Shown: positions 7,720 through 16,139, counted from the first letter of the stretch. The stretch is DNA of 64,000 bases from Paenibacillus sp. LS1 (GCF_026013365.1 NZ_JAPDOE010000015.1:1-64000), one strand, 5' to 3'. The notes: generated by a model not told the origin, from the letters alone. Program-made: numbers and translations.

Positions 7720-7900
7720 GGAAAGATGTACTTTCAACAGAACGTTTATCAGCGTATTTTTTTTGGAATAAATTCATAGTTTCAAGACTTGTTGCGAGTA
7801 AATTACCCTGTAATGTAAAATTTCAAACGTTTTTCATACCGTTTTCTTCTATATATTATCGGTTTTTCTTGGATTTTTTTAAGCTTTTCCATCCATTTTT

Positions 7901-8560
7901 TTATTGTGGTCTGGTATTCACTTCCAGAATCCATATCTTGCCTGAATAATCCAGTCCATAATCAAAACCAAGCTGACCCACACCTGGGAACTGACTTTCC
8001 ATGATATGTGTGCATGTCAGTGTAAGTGAGCGCATCTCTCTGCGTTTGTGCCGACCGGATATATGTGGCAGGGATAAACCAAGGGCTCTCCGTCCCGACA
8101 ACATGGTGCCACCCTTGCTCAGATTCGTCACACAGAGTCCCGGGCGAGCGAGTCGTCCTACCAAGGAACGGAATACCCAGCCTCGTTCGGTCTTGACGAC
8201 TTTGACTCTATAATCAACAGGTCTTCCTTGAATCGTTGCCAGATGGATGCCCTGCTGGATCAAATACCTGCGTCTTGCCTTTACACGTACCAGAGAGCGA
8301 TACATCTGACTGAAACTGGCGAAAGAACGGGTCGTTTTCATATGCGTGTATCGATAAGCCCCTCCGCTCGCCGATACCCGGATGACACCATACCCTCCGC
8401 CACCGACAATAGGTTTGACATACACCATTCCATAACGACTGAGCATGTGCAGCAGATTCCCCGAGTTGAATGCCTTGGTCTGTGGAATATGGACAGCAGC
8501 TACCGGGTACTTCAGCAGTGCCGCTGTCTTCCGCCATTTGCTTGCAAGCTGTCTCGACAT
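7901..8560 (-). CDS. YheC/YheD-family ATP-grasp protein, short form
   Basis: Members of this family are endospore coat-associated ATP-grasp proteins of unknown substrate. The 219 residues include the family N-terminus (SRQLASKWRKTAALLK), YVKPIVGGGGYGV resembling the glycine-rich nucleotide loop, DYRVKVVK, LVGRLARPG, and a final GKIWILEVNTRPQ with the metal-binding Glu and Asn of ATP-grasp folds. The reading frame stops immediately after that motif, where relatives usually continue with a short tail. The core looks complete but the C-terminus may be clipped. AAGGAG is 8 bases before the ATG. The region past the stop is AT-rich and leads into the sda control DNA. Confidence 0.75.
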   Translation of the reverse strand: MSRQLASKWRKTAALLKYPVAAVHIPQTKAFNSGNLLHMLSRYGMVYVKPIVGGGGYGVIRVSASGGAYRYTHMKTTRSFASFSQMYRSLVRVKARRRYLIQQGIHLATIQGRPVDYRVKVVKTERGWVFRSLVGRLARPGLCVTNLSKGGTMLSGRRALGLSLPHISGRHKRREMRSLTLTCTHIMESQFPGVGQLGFDYGLDYSGKIWILEVNTRPQ

Positions 8561-8796
8561 GGGTTGATCTCCTTCCCTAGAACAATAGTCCTTCCTTATA
8601 CATACTCAACAGGAGCCGTGCTTTCTTGGATGTCTGTCCAAGGCAAAGGCCCCTTTTCCATGGAACATGTCCCAAGGTGATGGCGGAAAAAGGAACAAGC
8701 GCCCGGTTTGCTTTTCAAACAAGTCAATCTGTCGTATGCTACTAAGGAATGGCTGGAAGGGCTTAAATATGAGGATCTAAGGAGCGTTCAGAAGAA

Positions 8797-9051
8797 ATGG
8801 AAGCATTTTTCAAATCACTATATGGCGTAGCCTATTTTGCAATGTCGATCGTTCTGGTAGCCGTCACGGTACTTCTCTTTGTCACAGGTATCCGACTGTT
8901 TATTCAAAAGCGCAATCGCGGCTTTGCCGTGAGTTGTCTTATATTTGCCTGTTTCATCGTCTTTATCATTGTTGTTATGTTAACTACGCCCTTCTCTGCC
9001 ACACCTCCGGGTTCACCGGAAGCCATGGCTGCCCTGCTTCACTTCGGGTAG
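8797..9051 (+). CDS. Small two-helix membrane protein
   Basis: I do not recognise this 84-residue protein. It has two clear hydrophobic segments, about residues 11-33 (VAYFAMSIVLVAVTVLLFVT) and 43-64 (GFAVSCLIFACFIVFIIVVM), joined by a short basic loop (IQKRNR), suggesting a helical hairpin in the membrane. AGGAG sits 12 bases before the ATG. It ends 26 bases before ppx and is probably transcribed with it. Confidence 0.6.
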   Translation: MEAFFKSLYGVAYFAMSIVLVAVTVLLFVTGIRLFIQKRNRGFAVSCLIFACFIVFIIVVMLTTPFSATPPGSPEAMAALLHFG

Positions 9052-9077
9052 TTGAACCTCTGTAGAAGGAGATGCTT

Positions 9078-10607
9078 ATGACACGTACTAATGAAACCTT
9101 AGGAATTATTGATATCGGCTCGAACTCCATTCGTCTAGTTATATATGAACTTGACCAGGACAAAGCCTATCGCATCATTCATGAAGACAAATACGCCGCT
9201 CGTCTGAGCAGCGTTGTTGAGTCGGATGGAACCATTCTGCGTCACTCTCTGAATAAAGCCATCACCATCTTGCGTCAATTCAAAGCGACCTGTGAAGCCT
9301 ATCAAACCAAACTGATTCGCGCAGCAGCTACGGCAGCTATTCGTAATGCAAGCAATGTCCTGGAGATTATCGAATGGCTGGAGAGCGAGACGGGACTTAC
9401 CATCGAATGTGTATCCGGAGATCGGGAGGCCTATTATGGTTTCCTTGGTGTCACTCAATCTATTGAACTGGCAGACGGTTATGTCGTGGATATTGGAGGC
9501 GGTAGCACGGAGATTACGGTCTTTCGGGATCGGAAAAGGTTACATAGCATTTCCCTCCCCATCGGTGCAGTGAATTCGCATGCCCGTTATGGGGGCGAAG
9601 ACCAGTGGACCGTGGAAAACGCGAATGCACTGTGTAACGAAGTCATTCAAGCTCTCCGTGGACAGGATTGGATTGCTGAGCACCCCGGCCTACCACTTAT
9701 CGGACTTGGAGGCACGATGCGTACACTCGCCAAAGTGGAACAGAAGCGTACCCAGTATTCGCTGCCTGTCACCCATCATTATGAGATCGGTGAGGAAGCG
9801 ATGGAGAACATCGCACGCTCCTTGCCTCATCTCACCTCGGCACAGCGCAAAAAGGTACCTGGGCTCGCCAAAGATCGCGCAGACATCATTGTGCCCGGCG
9901 TATTGATCCTGCGAACTGTTTTCAGATTAATACAGGGTGATCGGTATGTGGTTAGTGGTGCGGGTTTACGGGACGGGTTGTTGCGAGATTACATGGCTGA
10001 AGGTCAACCGGTCGTTCCGGACGCGCTGAAGGACAGTATCCGTAACTTTATCCATTTTGGTCCGCCTATTCCAGAGAAACGTCTCCAACGGATTCATCAG
10101 GATGCAGTTACCCTGTATACTGCACTGCAAGGTACTGCGCCTGATCAAGCAGATGCCCGAATTCTGTATGCTTCTTCCATGCTGCATATGGCTGGTAAGC
10201 AGATTAACTATTTCCGTTATACACAGCACTCGGCCTATTGGATCATGAATGCGAGCATCTATGGACTTTCTCACCGGGAGACCATTCTCAGTGCCAGTGC
10301 TGCCGATTATCATCCTAAAAAAAGAACGCCCCAACTGCTGAATAAGCACCGGGACATTCTGAAAAACTCGGATGAGCGGCATGCTCATCGTATAGGCTCT
10401 CTGCTGCGCGTAGCCGAAGCCATCAATCGATCCGAGAGCATCGCTGCGATCGAAGCAACAAAAGAAAACGACTCGCTGCAGGTGCAATTCACCTGTACAG
10501 CCGAGCCGTTACTGGAACTTGATGGCCTGGAAGAGGCCGTCAAGGACTTACAGGAAGCCTGGGGAGTTACGTTAACGCACTCCATTCAGCAGGCTTCCAA
10601 GGGATAA
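9078..10607 (+). CDS. ppx: Exopolyphosphatase / GppA-family phosphatase
   Basis: Ppx releases phosphate from the ends of inorganic polyphosphate; some relatives also hydrolyse pppGpp. The 509-residue protein has the ASKHA fold signatures: IIDIGSNSIRLVIYE (phosphate 1 loop) at the N-terminus, VVDIGGGSTEI (phosphate 2), and a later GLGGTMRT segment, followed by a C-terminal helical HD-like region (about residues 310-500). AAGGAG is placed 6 bases before the ATG at 9078; the ATG at 9072 would abut it and is rejected. The gene converges on ppk with a 41-base overlap of the coding ends, pairing polyphosphate breakdown with synthesis. Confidence 0.9.
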   Translation: MTRTNETLGIIDIGSNSIRLVIYELDQDKAYRIIHEDKYAARLSSVVESDGTILRHSLNKAITILRQFKATCEAYQTKLIRAAATAAIRNASNVLEIIEWLESETGLTIECVSGDREAYYGFLGVTQSIELADGYVVDIGGGSTEITVFRDRKRLHSISLPIGAVNSHARYGGEDQWTVENANALCNEVIQALRGQDWIAEHPGLPLIGLGGTMRTLAKVEQKRTQYSLPVTHHYEIGEEAMENIARSLPHLTSAQRKKVPGLAKDRADIIVPGVLILRTVFRLIQGDRYVVSGAGLRDGLLRDYMAEGQPVVPDALKDSIRNFIHFGPPIPEKRLQRIHQDAVTLYTALQGTAPDQADARILYASSMLHMAGKQINYFRYTQHSAYWIMNASIYGLSHRETILSASAADYHPKKRTPQLLNKHRDILKNSDERHAHRIGSLLRVAEAINRSESIAAIEATKENDSLQVQFTCTAEPLLELDGLEEAVKDLQEAWGVTLTHSIQQASKG

Positions 10608-12648
10608 TTCCCATGGCCTCCGTCTGACTTCTCAGCGGGGGCTTTTCATTTTCTACAAATACATAATTGCCACCAGGCATAAGTTGTCTCGCTTTGACAT
10701 TATCCATAAGGGACAGATTAAGGATATCCACCAGCATCTTCTTCAGCTCTGGATCGAATACAGGACACATCAGTTCAATTCTTCGATTCAGGTTACGTGT
10801 CATCCAGTCTGCACTGGAGATGAATACATCGGGGTTACCGCTATTTTCAAAATAAAACAACCTTGAATGCTCCAGGAAGCGGTCCACAATGCTAATGACA
10901 CGAATGTTCTCACTAAGCCCCTCTACCCCCGGACGCAGGCAGCATACGCCGCGCACGATCAGATCGATCTGTACTCCGGCTTGAGAAGCCTCATACAATT
11001 CATCAATCATGTCCTGATGGGATAAGGAGTTGATCTTGGCGATGATTCTGGCAGGTTTGCCTTTCAGGGCATGCTCCGTTTCTCTACGAATCAGTGAAAA
11101 TAGTTCGTCCTTCATCCCATCCGGAGCAACGTGGAACGCCTGTAATGCCTTCGGACCGGAATATCCGGTAATCTCATTGAACAATTCGGATGCATCTTCC
11201 CCAATAATCGGATTGGAGGTGAACAGTCCCACGTCCGTATACACTTTGGCTGTACTCTCATTATAGTTACCGGTTCCTACATGAACATAACGTCTCAAAC
11301 CCTGCTGTTCCCTGCGTACGACAAGAATGATTTTGGCATGGGTTTTCAGTCCAACCAGTCCATAAACCACGTGACAACCGGCCTTCTCCAGCTTACGTGC
11401 CCAAGCAATGTTGCGCTCTTCATCGAACCGGGCTTTCAATTCCACCACAACCGTGACCTGCTTACCACTCTCAGCAGCAAGTGCAAGTGCTGGAATAAGG
11501 CGTGAATCGCCATTGACCCGATATAAGGTCATCTTGATGGCCAGAACTCTTGGATCTTCCGAAGCCTCCAATATAAAATCGGTGACCGGTTCAAATGATT
11601 CGTATGGATGATGCACCAGCACATCTCGTTTGCGCAACAGCTCGAAATGACTTTCTCTGGGCAGGAACTCCAGTGGATAGACAGGCTTCACCGGACTGTA
11701 TTTCAGATGTGAGAAACCGTCCAGACTATCTACGAATCCAGCCAGAAAACTCAGATCCAGTGGTCCATCAATTTCGTACACCGGGTCCTGAATATCGAAT
11801 TCATCCTGCAATTCAAGCAAAGCGTCCGGACGAAAATCCTTGCAGACTTCCAGTCGTACAGGAGCCCCTCGGCGTCTGCGCCGCAATTCTTTTTCAATAG
11901 CCTCCAGCAGATCTTCCGCTTCTTCTTCATTAATAAACAGATCCGCATTACGGGTCACTCTGAATTCCTGTGCAGCAAGTGAGATATATCCGCTGAAGAG
12001 CGTATGGATATGATGTTTGATAAGATCTTCAATCAGGATGAATGTTTTCTTTTTGCTATTCGCCCGAATGGGAGCCTGAACTACCCGCGGAAGATTGGAA
12101 GGCACCTGAACAATAGCCATAAACGGCTCGCCCTCTTGCTCCCCTTCCTTCTGTAACATCACGGACAGATAGACAGACTTGTTGTGTACCAGTGGGAACG
12201 GACGACTCTGGTCAATCGCCATCGGTGTGAGTACCGGAAAAATAATTTCATGAAAGTACTGGTCCATTGCGCGCTGCTGTGTCACATTAAGATCTGTATA
12301 TTCCTGAATGTTTACGCCTTTCTTGGCGAGTAGACGAATAAGTTCACGATACGTTTTATACTGTTCGGCGACCATGGTCCCGGTTCGTTTGATCAATCTG
12401 CGGTATAATCCCGAAGGGGTATACCCTGTAAAATCCTTTTGCGTAAATCCGGCCTTGATCTTCTCTTTTGTCTCTGCCACCCTTACACTGACGAACTCGT
12501 CCAGATTACTGGCGACAATCCCGAGAAATCTCATGCGTTCCAGCAGGGGCGTCGTTGGATCCTGGGCCTCCTGAAGTACGCGCCGATTAAACTCAACCCA
12601 ACTTAAATCGCGATTAACGTAGTTACCTGTTTTGACGTCTCTATGCAT
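10567..12648 (-). CDS. ppk: Polyphosphate kinase 1
   Basis: PPK1 reversibly polymerises the terminal phosphate of ATP into polyphosphate at the membrane. The 693-residue protein has all four expected regions: an N-terminal helical domain (NRDLSWVEFNRRVLQEA), a head domain, and two phospholipase-D-like C-terminal domains. Within these are GLKTHAKIILV, holding the autophosphorylated histidine, and YVHVGTGNYN with the second essential histidine. The ATG at 12648 is chosen because GGAGG lies six bases upstream; the frame to 12672 is not supported. A Pho-box-like direct repeat lies about 92 bases upstream of the start, suggesting induction by phosphate starvation. Confidence 0.95.
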   Translation of the reverse strand: MHRDVKTGNYVNRDLSWVEFNRRVLQEAQDPTTPLLERMRFLGIVASNLDEFVSVRVAETKEKIKAGFTQKDFTGYTPSGLYRRLIKRTGTMVAEQYKTYRELIRLLAKKGVNIQEYTDLNVTQQRAMDQYFHEIIFPVLTPMAIDQSRPFPLVHNKSVYLSVMLQKEGEQEGEPFMAIVQVPSNLPRVVQAPIRANSKKKTFILIEDLIKHHIHTLFSGYISLAAQEFRVTRNADLFINEEEAEDLLEAIEKELRRRRRGAPVRLEVCKDFRPDALLELQDEFDIQDPVYEIDGPLDLSFLAGFVDSLDGFSHLKYSPVKPVYPLEFLPRESHFELLRKRDVLVHHPYESFEPVTDFILEASEDPRVLAIKMTLYRVNGDSRLIPALALAAESGKQVTVVVELKARFDEERNIAWARKLEKAGCHVVYGLVGLKTHAKIILVVRREQQGLRRYVHVGTGNYNESTAKVYTDVGLFTSNPIIGEDASELFNEITGYSGPKALQAFHVAPDGMKDELFSLIRRETEHALKGKPARIIAKINSLSHQDMIDELYEASQAGVQIDLIVRGVCCLRPGVEGLSENIRVISIVDRFLEHSRLFYFENSGNPDVFISSADWMTRNLNRRIELMCPVFDPELKKMLVDILNLSLMDNVKARQLMPGGNYVFVENEKPPLRSQTEAMGIIPWKPAEWSALT

Positions 12649-12728
12649 GTATGGCCTCCGAATGTGTTGCATATCTATTCTTGGTTAGAAGTTCTACTAT
12701 AATTGTACTATTCGTAATCAACATCAAG

Positions 12729-12767
12729 CGTCAGCGCAGTGTAAACGCTACGTAAAATTTATGTAAA
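12729..12767 (-). promoter_or_regulatory. Pho-box-like repeats upstream of ppk
   Basis: On the minus strand TTTACA (12762-12767), TTTACG (12751-12756) and TTTACA (12740-12745) recur at exactly 11-base intervals, and a fourth, weaker unit CTGACG (12729-12734) keeps the phase. This is the layout of Bacillus PhoP sites (TTHACA plus 5 bases). A candidate -10 (TACAAT, 12702-12707, or TATAGT, 12696-12701) lies downstream. Confidence 0.6.
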
Positions 12768-12897
12768 TGATACCTCATGGGCGCAACTTTTTCCATCCCT
12801 TTACAAAGGTCAATAGACAGAGTAAAGTGAAGTACAGTGTGATTTGGTCCGGTTTCTTGTTATCATTTCCAAATATCAGTATTTAAAGGAGTATATA

Positions 12898-13125
12898 ATG
12901 AAATCCAACAAACCTAGAACGTTACAAAAAAATATAGAGTTTTTCACGGCTGCACTCTCTCAATGTGTAGTGAGCGCATGGCAGGAAGACCCGGCTGGCG
13001 TCTACTGTGAAGTAGGTAGCGGCATTGTCGAGCGGATCAGTGAAGATAGCGTGCGCATTCGCAACAATGACGGAACGAAGAGTCACTATGCACGAGATAT
13101 CACGATGTTCCAGACCGAAAAATAA
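12898..13125 (+). CDS. Hypothetical small basic-acidic protein
   Basis: I do not recognise this 75-residue protein. The second half (GSGIVERISEDSVRIRNNDG) has the alternating pattern of a small beta-barrel, and there is one cysteine in each half (QCVVSAW, VYCEVGSG). No signal peptide or membrane segment is seen. AAAGGAG lies six bases before the ATG at 12898, which decides the start over the longer frame from 12844. It is a monocistronic unit upstream of the structured RNA. Confidence 0.6.
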   Translation: MKSNKPRTLQKNIEFFTAALSQCVVSAWQEDPAGVYCEVGSGIVERISEDSVRIRNNDGTKSHYARDITMFQTEK

Positions 13126-13185
13126 TTTTGCGTAAATACGTAAAAAAGACTAGCTTTCCCAAACAAGGTGTTGTATACTCTTGCC

Positions 13186-13345
13186 ACAAGGAAAGGAGGT
13201 GCGTCAACATTTCTAATCACATGTTGAACGTGTCCCTTACCCGATCCACTAGCTCAAAATAAAATGAGTCCGGTGGAGGCGCGGGATACGGATCAATGTT
13301 TCAAAAAGCGCCACGGGTAGAAAAGCCGTCTTCGGACGGCTTTTT
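13186..13345 (+). ncRNA. Unidentified structured RNA with pseudoknot and intrinsic terminator
   Basis: A weak -10 (TATACT, 13174-13179) precedes a compact fold that can be drawn by hand. It has a 7-base-pair hairpin (13204-13210/13221-13227) and an 8-base-pair helix CGTGTCCC/GGGATACG (13229-13236/13283-13290) enclosing a hairpin TCCAC/GTGGA with inner CTCA/TGAG (13245-13277). Two further helices cross it: GGCGC/GCGCC (13278-13282/13308-13312) and TACCCG/CGGGTA (13238-13243/13314-13319). The intrinsic terminator GCCGTC-TTCG-GACGGC with a T-run (13325-13345) follows directly. I could not match it to a riboswitch class I know. The galactanase downstream seems to have its own promoter, so it may be a free small RNA. 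Confidence 0.6.
13322..13345 (+). terminator. Terminator of the structured RNA
   Basis: AAAGCCGTC and GACGGCTTT pair around a TTCG tetraloop and are followed by TTTTTGTTTTG. Confidence 0.9.
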
Positions 13346-13473
13346 GTTTTGTCTTTTTTCCTAGAGAGGTTGAGAAAACACCCAAAATATTGGAAATGGA
13401 CCCTTTAGTCGAGTAAACTTGGATGGCTATAATTAGGATGCAACTCAACCCAAATCCGAGGAGGCATCTTGTA

Positions 13474-14523
13474 ATGTTCAAAAATGTAAGGGGTTTCAAG
13501 ACATCCATCATGTTGGCTTTTGTTTTGTTATTCACCTCCATCATGTTGCCCGCAGGTCAGCATGCCAGCGCAGCACCAAGTTTCGCCAAAGGAGCCGACA
13601 TCAGCTGGGTTCCCGGAATGGAAGCCCAAGGCTACAAATGGAAAGATAAAAACGGGGTACAGCGTGACATCATTGATATTTTGAAAAACGACTATCAAAT
13701 CAACTCCGTTCGTATTCGAGTGTTCGTTAATCCTTCGAATGATTATGGTAACGGTTACATGAATAAGGATCGTGCGGCTACACTCGCACAACGTGCCAAA
13801 AATGCCGGCATGAGCGTGATGCTCACCCTGCACTACAGCGACTCCTGGGCAGATCCTGGTCAACAAACCAAACCTGCTGCTTGGAAAAATTACACGTTCC
13901 AACAACTCATGGATGCGGTATGGAACCACACTCGTGAAGTTATGACAGCGATGCAAAGCAAAGGCGTTACCCCGGACTGGGTACAGATCGGTAATGAAAC
14001 AAGCAACGGCATGTTATGGGAAGATGGTAAAGCATCCACCAACATGAAAAACTATGCGTGGCTGGTGAATACAGGCCATAACGCAGTGAAATCCCTGAGC
14101 AGCGGCACCAAAACCATTGTGCATCTGGCAGGTGGAGATGATAACGCCCTCTATGTATGGAATATTGGCGGTCTGATCAATAATGGAGCTAACTTTGACA
14201 TGATTGCCATGTCCCTCTACCCTTCGGCTTCCGGCTGGAACACAGCCGTGACAAATACGGTAAACAATGCCAAGGATCTGATCAACCGTTATGGCAAAGA
14301 GATCATCATCTCCGAAATCGGCATGGACAATAATCAGGCAGCGGCTGGTAAAAGTTTTGTCGCGGCGATGAAAAACCAAATCCGCAATTTGCCGAATGGC
14401 AAAGGTAAAGGTGTATTCTACTGGGAGCCTCAGGCTACACCAGGTTATAACAGTGGATATGGTAAGGGCGCTTGGCAATCGAATATGATGCCGACGGTAG
14501 TCATGGAAGGATTTATTGACTAG
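13474..14523 (+). CDS. ganB: Secreted arabinogalactan endo-beta-1,4-galactanase (GH53)
   Basis: A glycoside hydrolase family 53 enzyme that cuts beta-1,4-galactan side chains of pectin. The 349-residue preprotein has a classical signal peptide (basic start, hydrophobic core SIMLAFVLLFTSIMLPAG, likely cleavage after ASA near residue 33). The mature TIM barrel begins FAKGADISWVPGMEAQG. The predicted acid/base Glu is in IGNETSNG (E175) and the nucleophile in IISEIGM (E281). GAGGAGG lies 9 bases before the ATG at 13474. A TATAAT at about 13428-13433 is likely its -10 box. Length is normal for a single-domain GH53 and no binding module is attached. Confidence 0.9.
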   Translation: MFKNVRGFKTSIMLAFVLLFTSIMLPAGQHASAAPSFAKGADISWVPGMEAQGYKWKDKNGVQRDIIDILKNDYQINSVRIRVFVNPSNDYGNGYMNKDRAATLAQRAKNAGMSVMLTLHYSDSWADPGQQTKPAAWKNYTFQQLMDAVWNHTREVMTAMQSKGVTPDWVQIGNETSNGMLWEDGKASTNMKNYAWLVNTGHNAVKSLSSGTKTIVHLAGGDDNALYVWNIGGLINNGANFDMIAMSLYPSASGWNTAVTNTVNNAKDLINRYGKEIIISEIGMDNNQAAAGKSFVAAMKNQIRNLPNGKGKGVFYWEPQATPGYNSGYGKGAWQSNMMPTVVMEGFID

Positions 14524-14562
14524 AACACGGAGAGGTTAGAAATGTGGGCTTTGGGGGGCAGC

Positions 14563-14753
14563 GTGGTGGGCGTTCCGGTGGCGGATCGTTCTTATGATCG
14601 CTGTTATCCCCGTATTTTCCCCTGTTAAGGGGAAAATACGGGGATAACCTATGCTTCCGATGTAGCTTTCTTGCAGAAAGCTTTCAGGCGAACGCTTCGC
14701 TTCTTCAGAATCGATTCCGCCCCCTCCACTACGTTGCTGCTCTATGAGGCACT
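14563..14753 (+). repeat. Interspersed intergenic repeat, copy C (complete)
   Basis: The best-preserved copy. GGATCGTTCTTATGATCGCT is followed by a perfect 20-base-pair stem (14603-14622/14629-14648) with a 6-base loop, the TATGCTTCCGATGTAGC block, the hairpin AGCTTTCTTGCAGAAAGCT, and then GGCGAACGCTTCGCTTCTTC and ATCGATTCCGCCCCCTCCAC. It lies just after the galactanase gene and may double as its terminator. Confidence 0.8.
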
Positions 14754-14807
14754 TCTAAAACCGTGTGTAGTCAAATGGATTAAGTAGTAAGGTAAAACAA
14801 GAGCTTG

Positions 14808-14841
14808 AGGCGCTATTCCCGGTGGGAGTAGCGCCTTTTTT
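14808..14841 (+). terminator. Intrinsic terminator between two repeat copies
   Basis: AGGCGCTA (14808-14815) and TAGCGCCT (14829-14836) pair, with an inner CCC/GGG, and run into TTTTTT. No coding region lies directly upstream, so it probably ends galactanase read-through or an unannotated RNA. Confidence 0.7.
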
Positions 14842-14861
14842 ACGTTGGATTGCGTTGGGGA

Positions 14862-15015
14862 CGCGGCGTGGTCTGCGTTCCGGAGGCAGGGAAGATCCCG
14901 AGATAGCTTATGCTTCCGATGTATCTCTCTTGCAGAAAGCTTTCAGACGAAACCTTTGCTTCTCCAGAATCGATTTCCACCACCTCCACTACGCTTGCTG
15001 CTCTATGAGGCACTC
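14862..15015 (+). repeat. Interspersed intergenic repeat, copy D (degenerate)
   Basis: It shares TATGCTTCCGATGTA, TTGCAGAAAGCTTTCAG, TTTGCTTCTCCAGAATCGAT, CACCTCCACTACG and the flank TTGCTGCTCTATGAGGCACT with copy C, but the central GATCGCTGTTATCCCC stem-loop is missing. C and D also share the sequence beyond the repeat, so D looks like a local duplication that later decayed. Confidence 0.7.
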
Positions 15016-15140
15016 CGTGCTATTAAATTCGGAATGTTTAGCAGGCTGAATGCAGAATGGTTTTTTCACTTACATATGAATATAATAAAATAAATCATGC
15101 AGAACATCAGTTAGCTTATTTCAAGAGCGGGGGAAAATGG

Positions 15141-15608
15141 ATGAGTTTTTTAAAAGGGATGGGTCAATTGGCTGGAGAAGTCACGGGGAAAGTATTGGGC
15201 GGCAGTGTGCGGGTTGTGGGTGAACTTGCGGGAAGTCCCTTTATCAAAGAAATCGGGAACGGCGTAGAGAAAGCCACGATTAATACAGGCAAAACCGTTG
15301 GACAACTGGTTAGCGGGACATATGATCTGGCGAGTGGTGCAATTCGAAAAGATGATACCGCTATTGACGCGGGGCTTGCCGATATTGGAGGTGCCGTAAC
15401 CAATACTGCAAAAGGTGTAGCGATATCAGCCAAGTATGTATATAACAGCGGTAAAGATGTTGTTGTGGGCATGAAAGAGGAAGATAAGGACAGAGTCAAG
15501 CTTGGCGCCAAGAATCTTTTAGCTGCTGCTGCAGTAACAACACTCGCTGTCGGTGTCATTGATGCAGTTGATGGGGCTGAAGGTGTAGATAGTAGGGATT
15601 TGGTTTAA
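15141..15608 (+). CDS. Glycine- and alanine-rich hypothetical protein
   Basis: I do not recognise this 155-residue protein. It is rich in Gly, Ala and Val with glycine-zipper-like spacing (GMGQLAGEVTGKVLGGSVRV) and a C-terminal hydrophobic stretch (AKNLLAAAAVTTLAVGVIDAV). There is no signal peptide. The composition suggests amphipathic or membrane-associating helices. GGGGGA lies about 7 bases before the ATG at 15141. Its stop codon overlaps that of the convergent gene by four bases. Confidence 0.6.
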   Translation: MSFLKGMGQLAGEVTGKVLGGSVRVVGELAGSPFIKEIGNGVEKATINTGKTVGQLVSGTYDLASGAIRKDDTAIDAGLADIGGAVTNTAKGVAISAKYVYNSGKDVVVGMKEEDKDRVKLGAKNLLAAAAVTTLAVGVIDAVDGAEGVDSRDLV

Positions 15609-15946
15609 ATCACCAATAACACAACAACTGAAGAAATACAGCCTAGCAGGGCAACCAAAATATGGAGACAACTAAATGAGATTTTTTCAAGTAAAATCCG
15701 TTGTCTCTTCTGAATTAAACAAGAGTAGATGAACACCGTTATCACAACGGGCAGATATAAATGAGGATCCGGACCATCCGTGCTCGGTAATAGTTTATTA
15801 ATATATCCACCTATCGTCTCGTTGACCATCATGAACCCATATACACTACCGATTATTGCTGAAACTGCAAACTGAAATAGTGTTTGAACTACAGCATTCT
15901 TTACAAAGAATGCTTCACGTTTGCGGTAACGGTTATTAACCATCAT
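15605..15946 (-). CDS. Hypothetical membrane protein
   Basis: The 113-residue product has three hydrophobic segments: about residues 21-43 (TLFQFAVSAIIGSVYGFMMV), 64-79 (LPVVITVFIYSCLI) and 91-113 (CLHILVALLGCISSVVVLLV), with a basic N-terminus (NNRYRKREA). No family is recognised. GGAGG lies 10 bases before the ATG. It converges on the glycine-rich gene and shares four bases with it, so transcription of the two may interfere. Confidence 0.6.
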   Translation of the reverse strand: MMVNNRYRKREAFFVKNAVVQTLFQFAVSAIIGSVYGFMMVNETIGGYINKLLPSTDGPDPHLYLPVVITVFIYSCLIQKRQRILLEKISFSCLHILVALLGCISSVVVLLVI

Positions 15947-16139
15947 ATATCTATTGCCTCCTCGTTTTTCTATTACTCTTTTTGGTTACTATTTTTGATT
16001 ACTACTCCTGTATTTTACCATAACGTTGATCAGCCTTCCTTTTTAGTTTTTATCGACCTATTGCTCCCCAACAAACCAAAAATTGCCCTCTCCACCTCAT
16101 TGGCAGAAAGGGCATTTATAACGATTAAGATACCTCTGT

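Noticed and set aside
9966..10487. 173-residue frame antisense to ppx
   Set aside because: A shadow of a strongly recognised coding frame, with no start signal.
13223..13264. 13-codon frame (MLNVSLTRSTSSK) inside the structured RNA
   Set aside because: AGGAGG is too far upstream, and the bases are better explained by paired stems.
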